From positions 25,517,264 through 25,581,263 of the forward strand of contig NC_135789.1 of NCBI RefSeq assembly GCF_051106095.1: a DNA stretch of 64,000 nucleotides, given 5' to 3'. The notes under the pieces were generated by a model. It was not told the DNA's origin and did no database searches. It saw only the letters and a list, made by a program, of their open reading frames with translations. This DNA is from Pogona vitticeps. Lineage: Eukaryota; Chordata; Lepidosauria; Squamata; Agamidae. The stretch's first letter is position 1. Each line of letters opens with the position of its first letter. Shown one piece after another: positions 22,985-36,602 of the stretch. Position numbers and translations under genes: made by a program.

Positions 22985-25900
22985 ATGGAAGCCAGGAAGT
23001 CAGCCACTGTTGGCGTTCCTGTGACATCCCGTTTACAGCCGGACCAGAGGGCCCCACCGACGCAGGTAGGAGGGGAAAGGAGGTTGCTTTCTGGTCTTGA
23101 TGGCACAAAGACCCAGCTATGTCACCTCTGTTTTGCCTGGCCCATTCTTTGAGATAAGCTGGCAGCCTTTAACATGGGGCGAGATGGGGTGATCTTAGGG
23201 TTTCCGGCAACGTTTCACAGAGGCACAGCACTTTTGGGTGTCGATTGCCAAGAAGCCCAACGGATAAGGACTTGGCCTGGTGTCAGGCCTTTCTCCCCAG
23301 ATTCTCATTTTGGAAACTTGTTGCAATGGGACGTGTGTAGAACATAATTAAAATGTTGCTTATTCTGCAATGCTGAAGCTCCAAGCTCAAAATCCAGGCA
23401 GAAGCCTGTCTGCGTTTTTTTCTTGGAAACCTCAAAGAATTTGCTTAATTGGCATTCCTAGCCGAGGGCACTGGACCATTGTGGATTATGTGGAAAGGAG
23501 CCCAAAATATAAGGAAACCAATAACTTAATAAACCTGCCGTGGAATGATGCCGCCATAACAATTAATACAAACCCACTAATTGTTTCGTGTCTACTCAGT
23601 GTGTGATCTAATACAAAAGATAGGGTGGGTGTATTGACGTAACATAACAGGATGGTGCTGGTCTTGCTATGCTCCAGGGTATCAGAAAAGCCTAATTTGA
23701 ATACTGCTAGAAGTAGGGGGTGGGGAAAGGGACATGGTGGGCTGCAAGGTCGGAAGACCAGCCGTCACTTGTCCCAGCTCCTGCCAACCTAACAGTTCAA
23801 CAGCATGTAAAAATGCGAGTAGATAAATAGGTGCCACCACAGTGGGAAGGTAACAGCGTTCCGTGTCTAGTCACGCTGGCTACGTGACCACAGAAACTGT
23901 CTATGGACAAACGCCGGCTCTACAGCTTGGAAACGGGGATGAGCACCATGCCTTAGAGTCAGACACGACTGGACTAAATGTCAAGGGGGACCTTTTAGGG
24001 GGTGGGGGTGGCAGTGGAAGGCATCCTCAAAATCTGGGCCCTTCAGTTTTCTCTCCTTTTAAAAAGGGCTCAGCAGTAGCGTAGATGAGGTGCTCCACAG
24101 TTGTCCCCTGTCTCTCAGATGTTCTCCTTGCTTATGCTGATCTGGTTTCTCAGAGGAGGTGACCGTGGCACAAGGCACCTGGGCCCTGGCCGCGTCTGCA
24201 CCTCTATTGAGGCTTCATGGGTGTTGCTTCTTGGGCGTGCTTTCTGATGGATACTTTTCCTTGGGGAGGCCGGCTGGGCCTGCCCTGCTTCTCCTCTTGC
24301 CCCATGACTGCTCTACACATGGGAATGGCAGCATCCAGATTGGCCTAGGGTTGTTCCCTTACCCCTGAGATATAGTACAGTACGTTGGGCTGCAGGGGCT
24401 GCCACATCCCACAGAGTGTCGTGCTTGGGCGGGGGAGGGGGTTTGGAGCTGGAGGGGGTTTGAAGACCCACACTGTGAACGAATGCAGCTCACCCGTTTT
24501 GTGCATTTGATGTTCGGCACAGCTTCAGTTCAGTTGGAACGCTCCAGCCTCGTCAGAGAACCCGCCTGCCCGATTAGCCGACCCTCGTCCGATCATCATC
24601 GAAAAGCTGAAGCCGGCCGAGGGCAGCCAGCCTCGGGACCACCGTGCTGGCGACGGGCTTGACCTTCAGGGCTCCGTGGAGTTTTCCGTAGTCTCCCAGG
24701 AGAAGCTCGACTGGGCAGTCCAGCTAGCCAAGAGGGATGTCCGACGCAGGCACCTGGAAGAGCAGGTCCATCAGCATCTTTTTGGCAAGGGTGAGGGTCC
24801 CGCTCCATGCCCTCAAGGGAAGGAGTCTGGAAGTGCCTCCAGGCTGAGAGCCTCCAGGCCCCGTTCAAAACACGAAGGCCCGCCTGGCAACGCTTGCAAG
24901 GCAGAGAGGACGAGTTCCCGCGCAAAAGTCTACCTTCGTATGCCGACTCAGGGCGAAGCGCAGCAGCCGCCTTTGTCTGATTCGCCCCCAACTCACGATC
25001 CAGGGCTCACGCCTGTTTCAGTCCTCAAAAGGGAGACAGATAGGAGCGTGTTGGAAGTCAGGCGGCTGCAGAAGGAGCTCCAGGCCTACATCCAGAAAGT
25101 CGAAGAGCTGGCCAGAAAAGGTGAGCGAGGAGGTGGACGGTTCCCCTGTGGTGGGAGCCCAGGCCTGGGTTCCCTCTCCCAGAGTCCTATCTGGTTGGTC
25201 CCAAATGGGGAGAGAGAGCAGGATGCAGGCGGGTTGCCGGCACCAGGAAGAGGCGTTGCTTCTGGCTTAAAACTCTGTGCCGTCTGAAGCGCAGCTTCTG
25301 TCCCCTCTGTCCAGTCATGCTGGGGAAGCGTTTAATGCATCTTTGGAAAGAGGGAGCTCTTTCCTTGTGATTTTGCAAGCAGTTTTTCCTCTTGGTCAGA
25401 GGGCTGCTTTCGTCTCAGCTGCTCCTCTGGGTCTCCCTGAGATGCCCTTGAGCTTCTCACTGAGCCTGGCCTCATGGCTTGTCTTCGGCTAAACCGTTTT
25501 CCAGAGAGAAGCGAAATGACCTTGGATCCCGAGGAAGAGCACCGGGTCCGTGTACGGAGGCAGGAGCAGGCGGTGCGCTCAGCCCGGACGCTGTATGTGC
25601 TTCAGCAGCAGGTGTGTGTGGGTGTGTAGGTGAGAACCAGGTGCCTGGGTCTGCGCTGGAGGCTTTGTTAGGGTACCGGAGGCCCAAGGACCCTGGGGGG
25701 TCAAACCCCCACAGCCCGTGGGCTCTAACTGGGCAGTCGCCTGGCCTGACGCGGGCCGCTGGTCTTGCTGTGATGCTTCCTGAGACCTTTTCAATTCGTC
25801 CCATGTGGCTGATTAGGTGAAGGAAATACAAGACGATCTGGAGAAGCTGAGTCCGCACAAAATCAAGCACACCAAGAAGGTGAGCGCCTGCATCTGCCCA

Positions 25901-28900
25901 GGAGTTTGGAAGGGGCAGGGTTTCCCTCCGGGGGGGGGAGCCCTCCTCGGCAGGGGAGCCCGTGTGGGTTGAGTGGGGCTTCTGCTCTCTGCCCGTCAGT
26001 CAAACTGGGCTCCACCTTCCTCCTGATTCAAGCATCCCCCCGCCCTCTCCCCAACCCCAGGCAACGAACCCTCCTTCCGAAACCTCCTCCTGCAGCCCCC
26101 GGGCCCAGCGAGACCTCCCTGGCTCACTAGGCTGTGGCTACCCTGGGGCAGGCCCCTCTTCCCCACCCGCTCACTCCTGCCTCTCGGTTCCTTCCTTTAT
26201 GATGCAGTCGAGGGCCATGGCCAGGCTGGCAGCCGCTCACAGAGGGGCCGTCCGGGCGCTGCAGACTTTCGTGACTCACTTTGCCGATCAGCATCCGCTG
26301 CCGCCCTCCACGGCCCACTTCCGGCAGCTGGGCCACCTTCTCCGTCAGCTCTCCCTCTGCTCCGCCCGCCTCGAGATGGACGACTCCATTCCGGATGTGA
26401 TCGTGGACCTGCTGCTGCAGATCGAGGTCAGTGGAGAGTTGGATCGGGAGGGTGGGGGACACCTTGCTCTCTGGCTGGCTGGGGGTGGTGGTGGGGGCTG
26501 CGGGGCAGAGAGATGTTTTCTCCCCTCCTAAGAGAGGACCCCCCCAGGAGTTTGGGAGTCCAGTGTTGGAAGAGTCCCTGTGCCATCCGAAGCCTCTGCC
26601 TTGTTCGCCGTTTGCAGTGGACGGAGAGGTCGTTAACCTTAACCGACACGATCGGAAGAGAAACCAGAATATGGGAAATATTTTCTTACAGAAGGATTCA
26701 AGGCATGTGTGCTTCAAGGCCCCCCCTTTTAAAAAAAAACCCAAAGGGCTCCTTATGTAAATGACATGTTTAAGTACTTTGGTTTGTTCAAGCTTTTCTG
26801 AGGCCCTCTTTGAGTCTTGGAAGCCCGTTGATCTCAAGAGGCTTGTTCCAGGGACTCTTTGTCTGGGCCTCGACTACGACGAGCCTCTCTGAGCCGGCCC
26901 TCCGCTGGGCGGGCACCACACGTTTAACGTGGGATTTCCTTTGCTGTGGCAGGACCTGGATGTTCTTCTTGCAAGGCGGGGCTCTCCCAAGCAAAGGCCG
27001 GGAGTCCCCCCGCTGTCTCACGGGGACCCCCTGAAGGGCCCCAGCCGGTTGCCACAGAGAGAGAAGGCGGCCGTGGTTGCCTCGGAGTCCCAGAAGCCAA
27101 CAGCAGCCAGGAAGCTTCTCCCAGGTGGGCTTCTGGAGGTTTGGATGATGGAGGAGGGAAGGGGTCTCAGATGCTGGCATACTTTTGCCTGCATCAGTGA
27201 GAAGCTGGGGGAAGGGGCTCTGCCATGGGCTGGTCCCTACTTGGTTATATTTGGGGGAACTCTTCGTTGTTCACATTCCTCCCGAAATCCCCCCGCCATG
27301 TCTCTTCTTCCTGGATTGAAATGTGGTCCCTGTCACTTTTTTGTCTTGTCTGGAGTGGGACATGGAATTCCATGCTGTTTTCTTTTGGTACCCCTTGTAC
27401 TGCGGTAGCTGATGGGAGTTGGAGTCAAAGGCCCCATGCCAGCTTACCCAAACCCAGAGCCTTCCTTGTTTTCTGGGGTTCAAGCCGAAGTCACGGCAGA
27501 TCCTTCCTTTGCCTCCATTTCCCCTGTTCCTCTCTCGACTTTCCCGGGTCCAGTTTTGCCTGTAGGCCCTTTGGGGCAGAGACCTGCCGTACGTCCTCTC
27601 CCTAATGCACTGGGGGCTCAAGAGGTGCGGCCACCAGGTTAATTAGTGCCGTTCTGTGATGATCGTTTGCAGATGAACCTCCGAAGTCTGAGGAGATCTT
27701 GCATCAACACGAGCCAAGTGGCGCGGGAGGTGGCACCAGGCCGCCGGAGGGCCTGCCCCCTTCACAGGCAGAAGCTGTTGGGCAGCAAGGTGCGGGGGAG
27801 ACCTCTGGGCCGAGGAAAGCAGCCACGGGGCCCAGCCATGACCACGGCCCCTCGCGGAGGAAGGGAGGCGTGTTGTTTTCCACCCGACCACAGGTACGGC
27901 AGGAGAGACGTGTAATCATTGATCCCACCTCCCCTGTAATTTTGAGTGCTGCCAGACCGTGGCTCGCCTGTGATGTCATGCCTCGGTTGTCCAGAATTAC
28001 AGCTCTTCGGATGCAGACGCCGGTGGGCATTTACCTCTCAGGAGATGCACGGGGTTGTCTGAAAGGACACCTGATGTCTATGTATTTCTCTGCAGGGAAG
28101 CGAGCGACCTCCCAGGACGAAAGGGGCCCATCCTCTGGCTAAGCAAGCCCGCTTCCGAGAGCCCACCGTCTCTTTCCGGATGAAGGAGACGAAGCCCCCC
28201 GTGCGAGAGTGCAGGACCCCCTGGGTGCCTCCCAGCCTCGCTTCTCCTCTCAGCTCCCCTCAGAGGTAGGCAGGCCTGGGCATCCTTGCAGCAGAGGGAG
28301 GGGGGGAAAGAGAGAGAGAGAGAAAGAGTGATGAGCAGGGAGCAACGCTTCCGAATCTTTTTTTTTCCACGGGAAGGCCCATGGCACAAGTTAATGGCCA
28401 CTCTGGGCTGATCAGAAAATCCAGTTTGGGGAGGGGGGGTCCCACAAAGACACGCAGCCCCTAACAACACCTGCAGGGACCCCACGTCAGAGTCTCGGGA
28501 ACAATTCATTTCTCCAAACGTAAGGAATTATTCTGAAGATCCTGTATAATGTCGTTGATTTGTTAATGTGTAGAATCGGAAAACTGCCTCAAGTGCAAAA
28601 ATGTTCCACTTGGGCATTTTAGAAAGAATTGCTTAAAAACAGTGAAAAATGGTTTCCACCCACAAGTTTTTATTGCGTCCTGGGTATAACCATCCTGATT
28701 GGTAGACAAGTTTTTTCTCTCCCCTGAACGGCCAACTTTGAGAGAAATTTGGCTTGTTAGCACAACCGTGTAGGCTTTATTTTAAGTTCTCTTGGCAGAA
28801 GAGACCTAAACGCACGGCGGCTGCGTAGTGCCCTTTATTCAAGGACCCTTTCCCTCCCTCAAAGGAGCCAGGATCCAAGACCAGATTGTATCGACAGCTC

Positions 28901-31900
28901 CTTTCCCTAATTTCTTTGCAGGCACCCAGAGAGGACCCCCAAAAGCAAAGAGCCATCTCCGGAGAGGGGGGCAGCGGCAGAAGGAAAGCAAGGGACCCCA
29001 AGAAAAGAGATGGTCAGGTGGGCAGAAAGGGTGGGTACATCCTGGGGGGCAGGGGCAGGTTGGAAGGGTGACCCTTTGAAAGGGGGGGGGCCTTCAGGAG
29101 CCTCTCTGTCCTTTCCTCAAGAGCCCATGGGAATTTTTTTCCCCCTTCAGCAAGATGTCCCTATTAGGGACCCTATTTGATCCTTCCCGGCGCTTAAGAT
29201 CGTCCAAGGAGGCCCTCCTCTCAGTCCCGTGGCCAGCACAGGGACAATGGATGGGGATCCAAGGGAGGGCATGTTCTCTGTGGCCGCTCCCAGGTTATGG
29301 GATGTTCTTCCTCGGGAGATCAGGCTGACCCACCTTCCATTGATCCTTCCACCGATAGCTGAAGACCCACCTTTACAGGCAATCGCGGCATTTAACAATC
29401 GTGTCTGAGTCTCCAAAGGCCATTTTAAACGTAGTTTTTAATGTGTATTTGCGTTTAATGATCCAATTGTATTTTAACGTAACCGGTTGCCCCTTTCTCA
29501 CCTGACCCACATGGGTGGGGGGCTGAATTGGTCCAGCTGTGCTCCTAAGGAAGGTCTCACCACTGTAGGGAAGAGGAATTCGGGGGGGGGGGGGGGCTTC
29601 CATACAGACTGATTTTTTTTGTTAGTGAACTTTATCAAAAAGAGGGGGGGGCTCCAGCTTCCTGTTGTACCCCAAGTAGGACAGCTACGTGGCTTCGTTG
29701 GGAGGGCGAGAGAGCTTCCAGCAGGAACCAACTTGCTGCTTCTTGACAGGGCGGAGGGCAGCTCTCCCACCCAGATCGCGAAGAAGATTGAGCAGGCCGT
29801 TCGGGAGCGACTGGAGCCCCTCTTGGCGAGGGTGCAGGTAGGGCTGGGCCAAGCGGTTTCTGCTCCTCTCCTGCCTTCCTTCTGGGGACCTCAAGGTGGC
29901 GCCCGGGGTTCTCTTTTCTCCCCTTAACGGTTAGCGTTCTTGCCAGGCCCTGTCAGGCGGAGAGAGGCTTGTGGGTTTGGTGGTTCTGGCTGTCCCAAGT
30001 CTCCTCCCCCCCCCCGCCAGCAGCCCACCCGCTCCCCTGCAAGGACGTTCCTTTCCAGACCAGCCACTGTTGCTCAATCCCGCTTCCCCTCGTTTGCTCG
30101 GCTCTGTTTCCCATGCTTTGAGTTCCTGTGGCAGTGAGTTCCGTTGGCGTGTGATGGGCTAGAAGCTGTCCTCGATTGGCATCCCCAGGTTTCCTTTGGG
30201 CTGCGCCGAAGCCCCCTCGGGAGGGCCTGCCGGTTAGTCCTTCAGCATCCTTCTCTTTTTTTCAGAAAGCCAACCTTTCCTTGGAGGGGAGCGTCGGCCG
30301 GAGGGAGCCTTCAGGAGACCGCCTGCCGCGACCCCTGGACCGGGGGAAGGTACAGCTCTTGGCCGCAGGTCGGAGGAAGCCCAGGAAGGCTTTGCCCCTC
30401 AGCCTACACTTCGGGGGGGGTCGTGGTCAGTACATCCTCTGGGTTGCCAAGCCAGAGGCCGGCCTGCATGAGGCTGGCTCTCCCCATTGCCTCCCCCCTC
30501 CCGCAGCCTTGCCCCAGAGGGCACCGGCTCTCCTTGGCCATCGGTTCTGATCCAGTGGCCAGGGCCCCCCCTTTTGGGGCACAGCCCAACCTCTTTTCCT
30601 GTGTCCCTTGGCAGACCGTGGTGGCAGAGAGAGGGGATCTGGAAGGTGGCCCGGAGGCTTCAGCCGGGGAGCAGCTGTGGATGATGGATCCGGAGTCCCT
30701 CCTGGCCCCGGGTGCCCCTGACCTGGAGGCGATGCTGCAGAGAATGGAGGAGATGGAGGTGGGTGTGCGTGGAGGCGGCAGCAGCTGCCGAGGGCTGAGC
30801 TAGGCCAGTCCCTTGGTCCTTCGTCTTGTCTGGTTCTAAAAGGGTCCCGTCTCCCTGGGGAGGAGGGGGAGAGAGAGAGAGGTCTGGGCCTCCCTTTTGG
30901 CTAGCTCGTTTGCCTCCCTGAGCTTCCCGAAGCTCCTTTGTGGTTCCTCCCGAGGCCACTAGGGGGCATCCCGTGCCTTTGCAGGAACCACAGGGCAGGC
31001 CTGCCGGGCAGTCGCCCTTCTGCCCCCAACAGCGAGGAAGTGAGTTGGGAATTGGGGCTGGGGGGGCTGGAGGGTGTCGCCTGGGCCCCGCAGTGACATC
31101 CCCCCCCGCCTATTTTTCTCTGTTTCTTCTGAAGCGCTTCCAGGAGGCTGTGCGCAGGCGATACCACCAGATTGTTTATTCCGACACTGAGTTTGGTGCC
31201 CAGGAAGCGAGGAGGGGTGAGTGTCTGGCGGTCCCTCCTTTTGAGGATGAGAACTCAGCTCCAGCTGGGCTAAGAGGCAGACGCCCTGGAGTGTGGCTGA
31301 GCGAGAAGACCAGGGCTTGCCCCAGGCGGCTTGGGTCCCTCCTGGCCTCCTCTTGATGCAGGGGGGCAACAGCTACACTCCCTCCTCCCCCCCCCCCTTT
31401 CCATAGATCTGGTTCCCACGGAGCCTGCTTTTATGGAGGGACTGCAGACCAATAGACTCTGTGTGTCCCCCCTGACCCAAATGCCTGGAAGTGGGGCAGT
31501 GGGTTTGGGATCAGTTCTTCCTCTGTCTCGAGGGGGGGGGGGGGAAAGAGGGAGGGCTAACCTTCCTGTTTTCTGATCCTCCTCCTAGAGAAAAGGTGGG
31601 GGGCAGAAGAAAGCAACCCAGGGGCCGGCGGCATTCCCCCGTCTCCCATCCAGATCACGAGGCTGGCGAGCCATAGAGAGGTGCAGGTGGATATCGTCCT
31701 GGAGAGACCCTGGGATGCCAAGTGAGTAAGAGGCCCCGGCGGTCAAAGCACGCTCGGGGGTGGGGGGAGCTTGTGTTGAAGCCCCAGCGGGAAGGCCGGA
31801 TGGAGCCTCTCATGCTGGCCCAAGGGGGCCCGGCTGAGGGGGCCCCTCGAAGAATTCCCAAGCCCAGTGTGAGGGAGAGTCTTCCCAAGGCAAGGAGCGG

Positions 31901-33744
31901 AAAGTGGCGCTGGTTTCTCATGCTTAGGGCCACGGGAAGAGGACCCCCACTGCCCCCCCCAGCCTCTCTGGACTTCTGGCCTCATGACAGCGTTCCCTGG
32001 GCCTCTCTGGAGGGGTGAGGGAGCTTTCAAGCCCCCCTAGCTGAAAAGGGACGCCTGCCCAGGACAGGGACCATGAGTGGCCCCCCCTGTGAGCTTCACT
32101 CTAAAGGGGGCCACCTCCTACCAGTCGCAGGCAGGCTCAGCCGAGGGGCAGAGGACCAGCCGGGGTGTGGAGTGCTCTACGGGGCTGGGGGGGGGGTTGT
32201 TGTGGACTTACAATCTGGACTCAGGCAGCCCTTTTGTGCCTGGCCTGGCCCTGAGCCCTTGCTTCTCCTCCTGCTCCTTCCCGGTGGCGCATCCAGCGCT
32301 GTGCAAGAGGAGGACTTCCCAGAGCCCCCAGGTCATGGGGCTGAGCATCCATCCGCACAGCACCTCCCTCCCCAGAGGAACGGCGGTGATGGCGGCGTCT
32401 TTTGCTCCGTCCCCGTGAGCACCCTCCAGAGCATCCGCGATTACGGGGCGCGCTACGAGCAGCACCTGAAGCGCATCTCCCATGCACCTGTGGGCACCTT
32501 CGACCCCTGGCACATCACACAGAGGTAACCCTGGGGGGCTGCCCTTGAGGGATGGCGTGCAAGGGAGTTGAGTGGGCTTTGGAGAAGAAGGTGGAAGGAA
32601 GGAGGAAATGCCTGGCGGGGCCATCAAGGGGCGGTCCTGGACTTCCCCCCCCCCAAATATTGAGCAATCCAGAGGCCCCTCCCACCACCTGTGCGTGCCC
32701 CCCACTGTTTTTTTGGCCCCAGCATGTTAACCCAGCAGCAGGGAATCCACAGTGAGATCAGACGTCTCCCTTTCAACCCACCCAAGAGTCAGTGGGTCTA
32801 GCCGGCCCCTGCCCTCCAAGGCCACAGACTCAAGAGACGGGCAGGAACGAACCCACGCCAGAGAATATGAGCCGGCCTTTCCAGCCCTCCTCCTTGGTTT
32901 CCCTCCAGGGGCTCCCACGGCCGCCACCCTCTTATGACTGAGGAGCTTCTTTCGTACATTAGAGGGGTTGCGACTTTGAAGGCAGGCTTGTTAAAGAATA
33001 TAAAAATAGCGCAGGACAACCGTCAGCGGAACGTCGGAACGACGTAGCCATTGTTAGGGTTTTATTGACCGAGCGATCAGACCTATTGATGTTAAAGAAC
33101 ATTCTTCTGGACGGGGCCCAATTCCACATGCGCACATACGCACGCACACACTCTCCCTGTGGTGGAGCAGCTCCCCGGAGCCCGTCTCTAGAGACAGTGG
33201 CCGCTCCACTTTTCAGCGTACCGGGGGGGGGGTCCCTCTGGCAGAGTTCTCGCCTGCTTGTAAACCGCCTGCTGATGGGAGGAACCCCCTGCGTGCTTGT
33301 CGCCCTCCTGGGGCTTCTGCCTTTTGTGGGTTGAGTGGCACTCCCTCCTCCTTTCCTTCCGCCTCTTCCAGGCCCTTGTCCCTTCTCAGCCATCCCAGCG
33401 GGCAGAGGGGTGCTTGTGTGGGGAGGGCTGGAGGGTCCGGATCCCTTTTCCCTGTCTCCCTCTTCCACTTTTACCCCCGGTGGGAAGGACCCATGCTCCT
33501 GTCCCTGAGCGCAGGGGCTTTGGCCAGGTGGGGGCCGGTGGCCTGGCCTTGCTTTGAGCTGCAGCCCCCCTCCCCTCCCAGTGGCCCGGCTCCGGCCGCT
33601 GACCTCCGTCTCCTTGCTCCCTTCAGCCTGGCCGAGGAGCTGATGGAGGAGGCCCTGGCAGAGGTGGCGACAGAGCTCCAGGACCTCTGTGAGGACTACG
33701 CAGAAGCCGTGTTCACCTCCGAGTTCTTGCAGGCACCAGAATGA
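22985..33744 (+). CDS. KIAA0753: KIAA0753 / OFIP / Moonraker centriolar satellite protein
   Basis: This centrosome and centriolar-satellite protein works with OFD1 and FOR20 in centriole duplication and ciliogenesis (family knowledge). Sixteen coding exons join in frame: 22985-23065, 24523-25120, 25505-25611, 25817-25879, 26208-26426, 26953-27124, 27673-27893, 28096-28265, 28922-29017, 29750-29837, 30266-30349, 30615-30758, 31135-31216, 31589-31721, 32297-32524 and 33627-33744. They give 867 residues. Conserved blocks are [90 protein letters not shown] and the C-terminal [19 protein letters not shown]. It is mostly coiled-coil or disordered. The middle (about residues 410-570) is poorly conserved, and the paired LDAETS helices I recall in the human protein (967 aa) were not found. 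A 5' UTR exon probably lies near 22000-22213. Confidence 0.94.
23738..23998 (+). mobile_element. Squamate SINE with Bov-B-type tail, nearly full length
   Basis: The sequence runs from gctgcaaggtcggaagacca through cccagctcctgccaacc, catgtaaaaatgcgagtag and cgtgaccacagaaactgtc to a tail agtcagacacgactggacta followed by aatgtcaagg. The tail shares its core with the Bov-B LINE 3' end found at 63170, which suggests the SINE used Bov-B machinery. It lies in the first coding-region intron of KIAA0753. Confidence 0.75.
29218..29480 (+). mobile_element. Degraded CR1/L2-like LINE 3' fragment
   Basis: A plus-strand frame reads [20 protein letters not shown], the common ending of CR1/L2-clade reverse transcriptase proteins (LWNSLPxEIR followed by a KTHLF-like motif; here EDPPL after a frame change). 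An AT-rich 3' UTR follows. It lies in a KIAA0753 intron between the exons ending 29017 and starting 29750. Confidence 0.6.
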
Positions 33745-34779
33745 GTGTGTCTCCCAGGGTGGCCACCCGGGGCAGCCCCCTTCCCGAGGAGGTCATCCTG
33801 ACTCAAAGGAGCCTCTTGGGGTCTCTGTACGTAGGGGGCAGGACCTAGACACAACCTGGACAGCTTCTCAGGGAACAATAGACAGGTCCTGCCTGCCTGT
33901 TGTCCTGCGTCCCTTTTTGGGGGGGGGGGTCTGCTGGGATGGGGGGGCGAGGCCAGTGGTGGTGCTTGTATGCTGAGGCCTCGAGCCCCCTCCCTCTCCC
34001 CCCCAAGCCTCTCAGTGCTAGGGTGCCCTTTCCTGCAGCTTGGATGCCCTGGAGAACTGAGGCTGCCCATCCTCTTTGGGGCCTGGCCTGGCTGAACGTC
34101 GCCCGGCTGCTCGGTGCCGTTGGCAATATGGCCCTTGCCCAACGGTCTGCGCCAGCCTCCTCGAACCCTCCCGTGGGCCCAGAGCAGGGCTCTGGCAAAG
34201 AGCGTTTTTTCCGCTGTCCGGCACCGGAGCCCTGCAGAGGGTCTTCTCGCCCACTTGGGAGAGGGCAGACCGGGTGAGGACGCGGCCTTGGTGGCCCCAC
34301 ATTTGGCAGTGCAGTTCTTGAGCCCGGCCCGGTTCAGCCCGCAGGTCGGCGCTTCCAGAGAATCCTGGGCGGCATGCCATGGAGAGAGGGGAGCTCTCCT
34401 ACGTCTCCTGACCACGATGTGCACCCCGGAAGCTCCTGAGGTTGCCGTTAGCAGAGAGATTTCGGTGAAATGGGGCCACTGGTTTGCCCACCTCCCTGTG
34501 CAACCCCCATTGCGGCTGGAGCCCCTTTCCTTTCCTTCGTCGGCTGCTGGTGCTGTGGTTGGGGAACTTGGAAGAAGAATCTAAAACAACCTTCCGACGG
34601 AGCAAAGCCCATTTTTCTTCTCTGTCTCTGAGAAAAGGTTTCCTTAAGAGGCTTCCTTTCAAATGCGCCGCTGCAGCTCCTTAGCAACACCCCTTTGTAT
34701 AAGAGTAATATTTATCCCGCAGCAGAAGGCTGTGTACATTAAATCAGTAAATTTTATACTGTTTTCCCAAGGATCAAAA

Positions 34780-34785
34780 AATAAA
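34780..34785 (+). terminator. KIAA0753: KIAA0753 polyadenylation signal
   Basis: AATAAA lies in an AT-rich context about 1.04 kb after the KIAA0753 stop codon, at the end of the transcribed-looking sequence. Confidence 0.55.
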
Positions 34786-34810
34786 AACCTTTCTTAAAGT
34801 AGACACACTT

Positions 34811-36597
34811 TTTTTGAGAGAGAGCGCGAGAGTTAGTTCCGATTCCATTACCAGGGCCTGCTTCACAAAAGACGCAGTTGCAAAACATTTAGGTTTAGAA
34901 GGAAAGGTGGGGACTCTGGTGGGTGATTTGGTGGGTGGGTCGCCTGCTGAGAACTGCGGAGGGGGCTTTCCTTCAATTCAGGATAGCTGGGCCCCTATTT
35001 ACAAGCAAGGGGCACAATCGCCCCTGCCAAATCTTGGGTGTCTCTCCTCCTGCCCTATCAAGCCATCACCATGCATCCCTCTCTCCCTCCCTCCCCAGGA
35101 ATGCTTGGTTTCTAATTTTCTGCCGGGAGGGCCTGGTTCCCTGGAAGATCCCGAAGCAGGCCAGCCAGATCCACTGGATTACCAGTGAGAGAAGGGCGCG
35201 GACTTCCGCCGTGCTGGGTTTTCCTGCGCAAGGCCTGCTGACATGCTTGAGGGTCCGGCCGAAGTGCTGAGCGCCCAGGTGGCTCCTGTATAGCGAGGCA
35301 CGTTTTCGCCTTGAAAACAGCCAGGCGGGCTTCTCCTTTGATCCAAGACCGGGAAGAGCCCCGGTTCCTTCCCCAGCCGGGCCTTTTCTGGCTTGGCCTC
35401 CCTCCCTTCCTCGTCCGCCTCCAGAGTTCTCTCTTTGGGACCTGGCACCGACTGTTCATCTTGCAGAAAAAAGTCCTCTGCCTGCGTCCCAGAGCGCCTT
35501 TCCCCCCCCACACACAGGCAGGTTGCCACATTTAGCACTGGCATCTGCTCTAAGATTCTAGTCCCTAAGATTCAAAGGTCTCTCCATCTTTCCCCTTCTC
35601 AGTCTTTTCTTGTTTACTCCTAGGTTGCCCTGAAAGCTCACACCCTCTGAGGCTCCCTCTCCTCCTCAAGAGGAGACCAGCTGGCTTGGAACCCACCCAC
35701 CCCTTTCGCTCTTGCTGAGCCCTGCCATGCATTCCTAACTGGATGCAACTGGCCAGCTGCCTTCCATCACGGCATCTGCTCCCTGTCTGTGGCTATTTAT
35801 TTTATTTTATTTATTTACTGCTGATCTTTTGCTCCTGTCCTTGTCAAAAAGAATATGTTGATTCTCATTTAAAGGGAATTAGATACAGTGAAATCTCCGC
35901 GCCCTCCCCATGCCCGTTGGGAGGGGGTTACTGTGGCCTTTTTCCTCGGGCAGACCTATCTCCCTTCAGCCTGAGTGGCAAGATCCCGGGCACTGCGGAA
36001 GAAGAAGGGAAACTCCTCTGTTTGTGAAGAGGGGTGTGTGTGTGTGTGTGTGTGTGGAGTGTCTGCTGATGTCCCCCCCCAAACATCTGAGGCGGCAGCC
36101 ACGGCCTTTGGCATGAGTCACGGCTGGGCAGCTTCCCAAATTCTTGCAGGGCCCCAATCGTGGCCTTTGGTGGCTGGCATGGGGTGGCAGGGGGTGGGTT
36201 AAGGAGGCTGCTGCTTCCCTAGGGGAATGAAGCAGGTGGGGGGCCTGCCTGGAATGGGGGGGGTTAGCCAGGACCTCTGCCACCTGCCTTGAATTCTTGC
36301 CCTCCAGGGACCCCACAGGGTCTCTTTTTTTGGCTCTGGGACTCGGGGGGGGGGGGCTTCAACTCTGCTCATCCTCCGAGAAGTGGGGCCGAAGCTGCAG
36401 GCCAGCCGATCCTCCAGGGGGCTGGTGGGGGGGGGCGCAGGGGGGACTTTGGGCAAGGAAGGAAGCGGGGGGGGGGCACGGCCAGGAGGAGGAGGATTTC
36501 AGCGTGGGGCTGCCGCCTGCTTTCTGGGATGCAAACCCCCCCCCGCACCGCCCCCAATCCAGCCCCGTTGCTTCTGCTCGGAGCCGTTTTGCGGCTA
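34811..36597. other. Gene-free interval before the LTR element
   Basis: No exon is recognisable. The interval contains an AT-rich tattta stretch at about 35790-35820, a GT dinucleotide array at 36034-36056, and several poly-G runs after 36340. Confidence 0.5.
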
Positions 36598-36602
36598 ATG
36601 AC

